This document shows positions 13,787 to 18,872 of a stretch of DNA of 18,872 nucleotides, in pieces. The position numbers and the translations under genes are program-made. This DNA comes from Christensenella sp. UBA1750 (GTDB lineage: Bacteria > Bacillota > Clostridia > Christensenellales > UBA1750). The notes beneath the pieces are model-generated. The model did not search any database. It was given only the letters and a program-made list of their open reading frames with translations, and was not told the DNA's origin. The stretch spans positions 23,111-41,982 of the forward strand of contig DCHO01000082.1 in NCBI GenBank assembly GCA_002315655.1, in the 5' to 3' direction. Positions within the stretch are counted from its first letter, which is position 1. Each line of letters opens with the position of its first letter.

Positions 13787-14220
13787 TACTTTTCTTTTGC
13801 TTTTGCGTAGCGTTCCTTGCCCCACCAATAGGGCATCAGCTCTTTCAATGTTATGGTTTCGCGGGTCTCATAGTCCACCAGAATTTCCATGTTTTCGTTC
13901 TCTTCATTGAGCTGATAGAAGAACTCCCGGCACGCGCCGCAGGGCATTCCGCTCCCCGCCCCGTATGGAGGCCTGTCGCGGAAGGCGATCATGCGTTTGA
14001 TCTTCGTCTGCCCGGAGTTGACCAGCATATTGATGGCCGCCACCCGGTCGGCACAAATATTCACGACCCCGGAGCAGCTTTCGATGCAAAAGCCGGTGAA
14101 TATCTGCCCGTCCTCCGCTTCCAAGGCCGCAACCACATTGTTCGCATACACAAACGGGGACAGATCCTGCGGGTGATAATGCCGTTTTGCCTGTTCGTAC
14201 ATTTTTTCCCAAATATCCAT
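13786..14220 (-). CDS. Cytidine-deaminase-family protein with altered active site
   Basis: This 144-residue cytoplasmic zinc protein has the cytidine deaminase fold. The zinc ligands are C56 in NICADRVA and C94 and C97 in PCGACREFF, as in tetrameric CDDs. The usual C-A-E carries the catalytic glutamate, but here it reads C56-A57-D58. The preceding GFCIESCSG aligns with the substrate-binding N-x-E region of CDDs, where the Asn is also replaced (by Cys). So the sequence resembles CDD but may have a different substrate or reduced activity. AAAGGA precedes the ATG. It sits 15 nt after the TetM-like gene as the last gene of the dnaB operon. I leave the symbol blank for that reason. Confidence 0.85.
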   Translation of the reverse strand: MDIWEKMYEQAKRHYHPQDLSPFVYANNVVAALEAEDGQIFTGFCIESCSGVVNICADRVAAINMLVNSGQTKIKRMIAFRDRPPYGAGSGMPCGACREFFYQLNEENENMEILVDYETRETITLKELMPYWWGKERYAKAKEK

Positions 14221-14235
14221 ATAAATTCCTTTCTT

Positions 14236-16131
14236 TTAACCCCAAACATCGCCCTCCAAGGCTTTGCGGGCGGCAAGGATGTATTTTGCGGTGTCCAGCG
14301 GATGCACGCCGCGCCGCTCGCAGGTCGCGCCCAATTCCACCGGCACGGGCTCATAGCCGCACAGGCGGGAGACCATCGCGCCCCTGCCTCCTGTGTAGGC
14401 GGCCAGCGTCACGGGGTAGTCCCGGGAGGTCGCGGCGGGAACGACAGCGTGCAGAACGGTTCGGTTGCCGCGCTGCTCGGGGCCGTCAAAGCGGGCGCGC
14501 AGGGTGGATAAGTCGCTCATCAAGCGCCCCGCACACTCGTTCGGTACGGTGAACTTGCAGGACAGCATGGGTTCCAGCAGCACGGAGCCGGCGCGGTTCA
14601 GCCCGTCCATGATGCCCATGGGGGTCGCCAGCGCAAAATCCAGCGGGTGTGTGTGCCAGATGTGGTCGCTGCCGTCATACAGCTCGATCTGCACATCCGT
14701 CACCGGCCAGCCCAGCATCCCCTGTTCCAGTGCCCGAGGAATGGTCTGCTCCACCTGTTTTAAGTACCTCGGCTTGATGGCCTCCGGGGACACGGTGGCA
14801 AAGTATCTCACCCCGCTGCCCCGCGGCAGGGGCGTAAAATGGAACTTCATCACCGCCCAACAGGGTTTTGGCATGGTGTAGGCCACAAAACCGTCGGTCT
14901 CGGCGGCAATCGTCTCGCGGTACATGACCGTCGGCGGCGCAAAGGAACAGGCAAGTCCGAAGCGTTCTTTTATAATTTCAGAAAGAATCTCGATCTGGAT
15001 GCCGCCCATCAACTGAATATAGAGTTCGTGGGTGAACGCCGACCAGGAAACATTGAGCTGTGGGTCTTCCACGGACAGTTCTTCCAACGCGGCTTTCAGC
15101 GCCCGCAGGTCGCTTTCCTGCTCCGGCATCACCTTGGCAGACAGCAATGGTTCGGCAAAGCCTTTCTGCATCCGCCCTTCGGGAAGCAGGGCGCGGCTGC
15201 CCAGCACATCTCCGGCTCTCACGTCCTCCAAGCCGTAAACCGTGCCGATCTCCCCGCAGGAAAGCTCGCCCTTGTCCTCGGACTTTGTGCCTCGAAGCAC
15301 ACGAATCTGGTTGATCTTATGTTCCCCTACGATCTGCCGGTTCTGCAAAGAGCCGGAGAACAGGCGCACCACGGCTGCGCGTCCCATGGATTTATCATGC
15401 TGCACGGCAAAAACCACGCCGCACAGTTCATCGCTTTTGCTTGTTTTCGGGTCGGGAAGGTAATCCAGAACAGCGTCCAATAGCTCTTGTATTCCTTCGT
15501 TTTTCAGTGCCGCGCCGGAGAGCACAGGATAAAGAACATTTTCATCGGTTGCCTTCTGCAAAGCGGTATGGATCTTTTCGGAAGAAGGAATATTGCCTTC
15601 CAGATATTCTTCCAGCAGCTCGTCGTCCGTTTCGCAGACCGCCTCCGTCAGCCTTTCTTCATCCCACAGCGGCACGGGCGTGACCTTCGGCAGCTCGGCA
15701 ATCTCATTGAGAACTCTTTCCCTGTCCGCGCCGATGCGGTCAGTCTTGTTGATGAAGAAAATGACCGGGATATGCGCGTTTTGCAGGGCGGAAAAGACGA
15801 TCTCAGTCTGCGCCTGCACGCCCTCCACGGCGGAAACCACCACAACCGCGCCGTCGATTGCCCATATAGAACGCTCCACCTCGGAGGCAAAGTCCGCGTG
15901 CCCGGGGGTGTCCACAAGGTTGATGGTTGTGTTTTTCCACGCAAAGGAGACGGACGCCGCCTTCACCGAGATGCCGCGCTGTTTTTCCACGGTCATGGTG
16001 TCGGTGTGGGCGGTGCCGTCATCCACGCTGCCCTCGACCTTGACATAGCCGGATAAGGCAAGCATTTTTTCGGTCACGGTGGTCTTTCCGGCGTCAACGT
16101 GCGCCAGAATCCCGATGTTTCGTAAATTCAT
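14236..16131 (-). CDS. TetM/EF-G-like translational GTPase, probably not a tetracycline resistance factor
   Basis: This 631-residue ribosome-associated GTPase has the domain order and length of ribosomal protection proteins (TetM is 639). G1 is AHVDAGKTT (residues 10-18), G3 is DTPGHADF (74-81), G4 is NKTD (128-131) and G5 is probably SGAAL (205-209). Domain IV and the EF-G-like C-terminus are intact. The domain IV loop that in TetM reads Ser-Pro-Val is here HIWHTHP (490-496), so the drug-displacing tip is absent. The frame extends to 16215, but that would overlap dnaB; the ATG at 16129-16131 has CAGGGA upstream. It lies 29 nt after dnaB. A housekeeping ribosome role is more likely than resistance, though untested. 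Confidence 0.87.
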   Translation of the reverse strand: MNLRNIGILAHVDAGKTTVTEKMLALSGYVKVEGSVDDGTAHTDTMTVEKQRGISVKAASVSFAWKNTTINLVDTPGHADFASEVERSIWAIDGAVVVVSAVEGVQAQTEIVFSALQNAHIPVIFFINKTDRIGADRERVLNEIAELPKVTPVPLWDEERLTEAVCETDDELLEEYLEGNIPSSEKIHTALQKATDENVLYPVLSGAALKNEGIQELLDAVLDYLPDPKTSKSDELCGVVFAVQHDKSMGRAAVVRLFSGSLQNRQIVGEHKINQIRVLRGTKSEDKGELSCGEIGTVYGLEDVRAGDVLGSRALLPEGRMQKGFAEPLLSAKVMPEQESDLRALKAALEELSVEDPQLNVSWSAFTHELYIQLMGGIQIEILSEIIKERFGLACSFAPPTVMYRETIAAETDGFVAYTMPKPCWAVMKFHFTPLPRGSGVRYFATVSPEAIKPRYLKQVEQTIPRALEQGMLGWPVTDVQIELYDGSDHIWHTHPLDFALATPMGIMDGLNRAGSVLLEPMLSCKFTVPNECAGRLMSDLSTLRARFDGPEQRGNRTVLHAVVPAATSRDYPVTLAAYTGGRGAMVSRLCGYEPVPVELGATCERRGVHPLDTAKYILAARKALEGDVWG

Positions 16132-16160
16132 GCTGATTCCCTGAAACGGTTCATTGTCTG

Positions 16161-17498
16161 TTATGGTTCTTCCTGATAGGAAATGTTGAAGAACTTGGCA
16201 TATTGCGCTTCCCAACCCAATTTGATGGTTCCCAAAGGGCCGTTGCGCTGCTTCTGCAAAATGACCTCGGCAATGTTCTTTTCCTCGGTCTCGGGGTTGT
16301 AGTAGTCCTCTCTGTGCAGGAACATGACGGTGTCGGCATCCTGCTCGATGGCGCCGGAATCGCGCAGGTCGGAAAGCACGGGTCTGTGATCCTGCCGCTG
16401 CGCCGCGCCGCGGGAGAGCTGGGAGCCGACCACGATGGGCAGATTGAGTTCCAACGCCATGAGCTTGAGCTGGCGGGACAGTTCGGAGACTTCATTCTGT
16501 CGGCTGTCGTTTTTCCCGGAGCCGGTCATGAGCTGCAAATAGTCAATGCAGATGAGGTCAAGCCCGTGCTCCATCTGCATCCGGCGGCAGCGGGAGCGGA
16601 TTTCCGGGATGGTGATGGAGGCGGTGTCGTCAAAATAGATGGGGCTCTGCGCCAGCGGCCCCATGGCCTCGGCAAGCTTTGTCCAATCCTCATCCTCCAA
16701 ATCGCCCTGCCGTACCTTCTGCATATCAATCCGCGCCTCGGAGCACAGCACACGGTTGGCCAGCTGCTCCTTTGGCATTTCCAGCGAGAAGAACGCCACG
16801 GTCTTGCGCCCCACCATGGCGGCGTGCTGGGCAATATTGAGCATGAAGGCGGTCTTACCCATGGACGGACGGGCGCCGACTAAGATGAACTCGCCGCCGT
16901 GCAAGCCGGTTGTAATCCTGTCCAATTCGGTAAAGCCCGTGGGAACGCCCATAATCATGCCCTTGTTGATATAGGTTTCCTCAATCTTTGCGTATATCGT
17001 CATCAGCGCGGGCTTGATGTGGACAAGCGAATCCGCCGAACGCTTCATCGAAATGTTATAGATGGACTTTTCGGCTTTATCTAAAATGTCCGGCACCGGG
17101 TCGCTCTCTTTATAGCAATCGGTGGTGACGGATGTGCAGGCGGTGATCAGCCGCCGCAGAATGGACTTCTCCTCCACGATTCTCGCATACGCCTGTGCGT
17201 TGGCCGCCGACGGCATGGACTGGGACAGCGCCAGCAGATACGAAATGCCGCCGATGCCCTCCATCGCGCCTGTGCGGTTCAGCTCCTCCGAGAGCGTCAC
17301 CAAGTCCACAGGCCGCCCGGAGGCATACAGCGAACACATGGCCATAAAGAGTACCTTGTGCACCGCCGAATAAAAATCATCGGGCTGCAGGGTCTCCACC
17401 GCCATCATTACCGCCTCGCGTTCCAGCATCATTGCGCCGAGCAGAGACCGTTCCGCGTCGTCGCTGTGCGGAGGGATGCGCCCTTCCAAATCTGCCAT
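16161..17498 (-). CDS. dnaB: Replicative DNA helicase DnaB
   Basis: This 445-residue protein is the hexameric helicase that unwinds DNA at the replication fork. The N-terminal domain starts PPHSDDAERSLLGAM. The RecA-like C-terminal domain has Walker A GARPSMGKT (208-216), FFSLEMP (236-242), Walker B LICIDYLQLM (315-324) and LSDLRDSGAIEQDAD (375-389). Length and motifs are those of a complete bacterial DnaB. The open frame reaches 17531, but that ATG lies within the -10 box; GGAGG 7 nt before the ATG at 17496-17498 decides the start. It is not beside rpsF, ssb or rplI, its common neighbours, but leads an operon with a TetM-like GTPase and a CDD-like protein. Confidence 0.95.
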   Translation of the reverse strand: MADLEGRIPPHSDDAERSLLGAMMLEREAVMMAVETLQPDDFYSAVHKVLFMAMCSLYASGRPVDLVTLSEELNRTGAMEGIGGISYLLALSQSMPSAANAQAYARIVEEKSILRRLITACTSVTTDCYKESDPVPDILDKAEKSIYNISMKRSADSLVHIKPALMTIYAKIEETYINKGMIMGVPTGFTELDRITTGLHGGEFILVGARPSMGKTAFMLNIAQHAAMVGRKTVAFFSLEMPKEQLANRVLCSEARIDMQKVRQGDLEDEDWTKLAEAMGPLAQSPIYFDDTASITIPEIRSRCRRMQMEHGLDLICIDYLQLMTGSGKNDSRQNEVSELSRQLKLMALELNLPIVVGSQLSRGAAQRQDHRPVLSDLRDSGAIEQDADTVMFLHREDYYNPETEEKNIAEVILQKQRNGPLGTIKLGWEAQYAKFFNISYQEEP

Positions 17499-17529
17499 GT
17501 TCCTGCCTCCGTGTGTCAAAGTTTTTTTC

Positions 17530-17535
17530 ATTATA
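17530..17535 (-). promoter_or_regulatory. -10 element of the dnaB promoter
   Basis: A consensus TATAAT (17535-17530) lies 31 nt before the dnaB ATG. The -35 position (17558-17553, TTTTCT) is poor and falls within the upstream terminator hairpin, so the promoter is weak or activator-dependent, or is helped by readthrough. Confidence 0.55.
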
Positions 17536-17539
17536 GCAT

Positions 17540-17568
17540 AAAAACAGAGAGCAGAAAACTGCTCCCTG
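17540..17568 (-). terminator. Intrinsic terminator of the membrane protein gene
   Basis: On the minus strand CAGGGAGCAG and CTGCTCTCTG form a 10-bp stem with one G-T pair and a TTTT loop, followed by TTTTTAT. It lies 14 nt after the stop codon of the six-helix protein. Confidence 0.9.
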
Positions 17569-17582
17569 CAAATTTTATGTTT

Positions 17583-18242
17583 CTATTCCGCTTTTTCGGA
17601 AGATTCCGTGGTTGCGCCTAAGATGATCGGCTCGGAAGATGCTTCTTCCTGCACAGCATCCTGCGGTTTTTTGGGTTCCTGCGCCACATTATCAGGCTGC
17701 GGCGGGGTGTAAGGCGGCGTATAGGGCGGATTTTGCGGTTTCTGTTTTCGGTTTGCCTTTCCGTAAGCCACAATGCCCACGATGAGCAGGACAAAGCCCA
17801 GCAGGATCAGCGACGTAGGAAGGATGTAATCCTTAACCCCGCGCAGCATCGAGCGCAGATTCGGCATCACAAACGTCAGTGCCGCAAGCCCGCCGATCAG
17901 CAGAATGCACGCGGGGATCACCGGCCAGTTGCCGACCTTGCGGAACTCGCAGATCTGAATAAGGAAAAACGCCAGCGCAAGGCCAAGCAAGGTTGCAGCG
18001 GCAATGTATGCAGAGCCAAGGTGCAAAAGCCAAACGACGACCCAGGAAAGCCCCAGTCCCAGCAGCGGGAATGCCGCAAACGACCAGCCGTATTTGCGGG
18101 TCACGGCGCGAACCACTAAAAAGCCTGCGCCCATCAGTGCCAAGAAGGAACCCATGGGCAGATCAATGCCCGGCAGACGGGAGAGCAGCAGATAGACCCC
18201 GGCCAGCAGGAGCAGTGCGCCGGGCAGAACCAACTTTTTCAT
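17583..18242 (-). CDS. Six-helix membrane protein with Pro-rich tail, unknown function
   Basis: I do not recognise a family for this 219-residue protein. It has about six hydrophobic helices (roughly residues 5-20, 30-45, 54-72, 79-97, 107-125 and 141-160). A cytoplasmic tail of about 55 residues follows, with a basic stretch (ANRKQK), a short PPYTPPYTPP repeat and an acidic, Ser/Glu-rich end. There is no cysteine cluster, charged intramembrane motif or known domain. The frame runs to 18311, but that would include the promoter; the ATG at 18240-18242 has GGAGG 7 nt upstream. It is a single-gene unit with its own promoter and terminator. The leader can fold over the ribosome binding site. Confidence 0.82.
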   Translation of the reverse strand: MKKLVLPGALLLLAGVYLLLSRLPGIDLPMGSFLALMGAGFLVVRAVTRKYGWSFAAFPLLGLGLSWVVVWLLHLGSAYIAAATLLGLALAFFLIQICEFRKVGNWPVIPACILLIGGLAALTFVMPNLRSMLRGVKDYILPTSLILLGFVLLIVGIVAYGKANRKQKPQNPPYTPPYTPPQPDNVAQEPKKPQDAVQEEASSEPIILGATTESSEKAE

Positions 18243-18250
18243 AACCAAAC

Positions 18251-18279
18251 CTCCGTTTCTCAAAAGAAACTCAACGGAG
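18251..18279 (-). promoter_or_regulatory. Leader hairpin covering the ribosome binding site of the membrane protein
   Basis: On the minus strand CTCCGTT (18279-18273) can pair with AACGGAG (18257-18251), hiding four of the five bases of the GGAGG. A competing hairpin GTTTCT-TTTG-AGAAAC (18270-18255) would leave it free. The two share bases and cannot form together. Confidence 0.4.
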
Positions 18280-18282
18280 AAT

Positions 18283-18311
18283 ATTATACCTCTCCTGCTT
18301 TGAACTCTCAA
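18283..18311 (-). promoter_or_regulatory. Promoter of the membrane protein gene
   Basis: -35 TTGAGA (18311-18306), a 17-bp spacer and consensus -10 TATAAT (18288-18283) are present. Transcription should start near 18276, leaving a short leader that includes the hairpin sequence. Confidence 0.8.
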
Positions 18312-18328
18312 CCCGTTTCATAAAAGCT

Positions 18329-18357
18329 TTCACATTTGTTCACGACTTTTGCATATT
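18329..18357 (+). promoter_or_regulatory. Possible promoter of the substrate-binding lipoprotein
   Basis: -35 TTCACA (18329-18334), a 17-bp spacer and -10 CATATT (18352-18357) lie about 28 bp before the ATG, divergent from the membrane protein promoter. The -10 is a modest match. Confidence 0.45.
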
Positions 18358-18384
18358 TCTGAAATAGAAAAGGAGGGCTGCACG

Positions 18385-18872
18385 ATGAAACGTGTGATTG
18401 CAATCTGTCTTGTACTGGTTCTGGTTCTCATTCCTTTATCCGGGTGCGAAAAGGAGGAGCTGCACAAGGTACGGCTGTATGAGGTTACGCACTCGGTCTT
18501 TTACGCCGCGCAGTACATCGCCATGGAAAAGGGCTACTTTGCCGATGAGGGCTTGGAAATCGAGCTCACCAACGCGGGCGGCGCGGACAAAGCCATGGCC
18601 GCGCTGCTGTCCGGGCAGGCGGACATTGCCCTGATGGGACCCGAAGCCGCCGTCTATGTCTACAACGAAGGCCGGGACGACTATACTGTAGTGGTGGGAC
18701 AACTGACGGCCTGTGACGGCGCATTCATCGTCGGGCGAGAGCCGAACGAGGACTTTACCTTAAATGACCTCATCGGCAAGTCCATCTTGGGCGGCAGAGC
18801 TGGCGGCATCCCACTTATGACACTGGAATATGCGCTCAAACAGGCGGGATTGCAGCCTGGGCTTGACGTGGA
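18385..18872 (+). CDS. ABC transporter substrate-binding lipoprotein (NMT1/SsuA/ThiY type), partial
   Basis: The first 162 codons of a gene run off the right edge. A signal peptide with lipobox L18-S-G-C21 follows MKRV and a Leu/Val-rich core, so the mature protein is anchored outside the membrane through Cys21. The next segment (YAAQYIAMEKGYFADEGL, then GGADKAMAALLSGQADIALMGPEA) is typical of the NMT1/SsuA/ThiY family, which binds sulfonates, nitrate, thiamine precursors or related small molecules. AGGAGG lies 8 nt before the ATG. Permease and ATPase genes are expected just outside the window. The ligand cannot be assigned from the visible part. Confidence 0.88.
   Translation, partial: MKRVIAICLVLVLVLIPLSGCEKEELHKVRLYEVTHSVFYAAQYIAMEKGYFADEGLEIELTNAGGADKAMAALLSGQADIALMGPEAAVYVYNEGRDDYTVVVGQLTACDGAFIVGREPNEDFTLNDLIGKSILGGRAGGIPLMTLEYALKQAGLQPGLDV

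Noticed and set aside
13648..14511. A 287-codon plus-strand open frame across the end of MBL copy B, the terminator and antisense to the deaminase
   Set aside because: It crosses a strong terminator, lies antisense to genes with clear family motifs, and its translation resembles no family.
14839..15483. A 214-codon plus-strand open frame antisense to the TetM-like GTPase
   Set aside because: It is an antisense shadow produced by GC-rich third positions, and the GTPase frame has all its G motifs.
16203..16883. A 226-codon plus-strand open frame antisense to dnaB
   Set aside because: The opposite strand carries complete DnaB motifs, and the antisense translation has no family features.

Overview
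The window looks like chromosomal DNA of a Gram-positive anaerobe, most likely a Clostridia gut or host-associated species in the Oscillospiraceae/Ruminococcaceae range. This placement is inferred from strong AGGAGG-type ribosome binding sites, housekeeping (sigma-A type) promoters with 17-bp spacers, U-tailed intrinsic terminators, a tandem glycine riboswitch and the protein families present. Moderately GC-rich coding DNA is interrupted by short AT-rich control regions. I see no insertion sequence, phage gene, tRNA, rRNA or CRISPR array.

Region 1 (1-5700, minus strand). Reading right to left there are three transcription units. The first is a PutP-type Na+/proline symporter with its own promoter and terminator. 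The second is a three-gene operon with 4-bp overlaps: HAD phosphatase, APH-like small-molecule kinase, and an iron-sulfur-flavoprotein-like oxidoreductase. The third is an alanine/glycine:cation symporter behind a tandem glycine riboswitch with an intrinsic terminator. A 9-nt perfect complement between the conserved 3' core of aptamer 2 and the segment entering the terminator suggests that glycine shuts the transporter off.

Region 2 (5672-9225, minus strand). One operon carries nth (endonuclease III), an intracellular SGNH/GDSL hydrolase, a GH127 beta-L-arabinofuranosidase with the Cys/Glu zinc-site motifs, and a 39-codon single-helix membrane peptide. It ends in a terminator six bases after the last stop codon.

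Region 3 (9292-13786, plus strand). A divergent promoter pair at about 9254-9320 also drives a five-gene plus-strand run: a HerA/DUF853-type ATPase, a second SGNH hydrolase, a small SAM-methyltransferase-like protein, and two tandem RNase Z-like metallo-beta-lactamase-fold paralogues that lack the tRNA-binding arm. It ends in a strong hairpin between convergent genes.

Region 4 (13786-18872). On the minus strand dnaB is followed by a TetM/EF-G-like GTPase and a cytidine-deaminase-family protein. The GTPase lacks the Ser-Pro-Val loop of true tetracycline protection proteins, and the deaminase has Asp where the catalytic Glu should be. Upstream, also on the minus strand, is a six-helix membrane protein whose ribosome binding site can be folded into a leader hairpin. 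Divergent from it, a substrate-binding lipoprotein of the NMT1/SsuA/ThiY type begins and runs off the window edge.

None of these clusters is a system I can name. The best candidates for something undescribed are the five-gene DUF853-SGNH-methyltransferase-MBL-MBL operon, the dnaB/TetM-like/deaminase operon, and the tiny membrane peptide tied to GH127.
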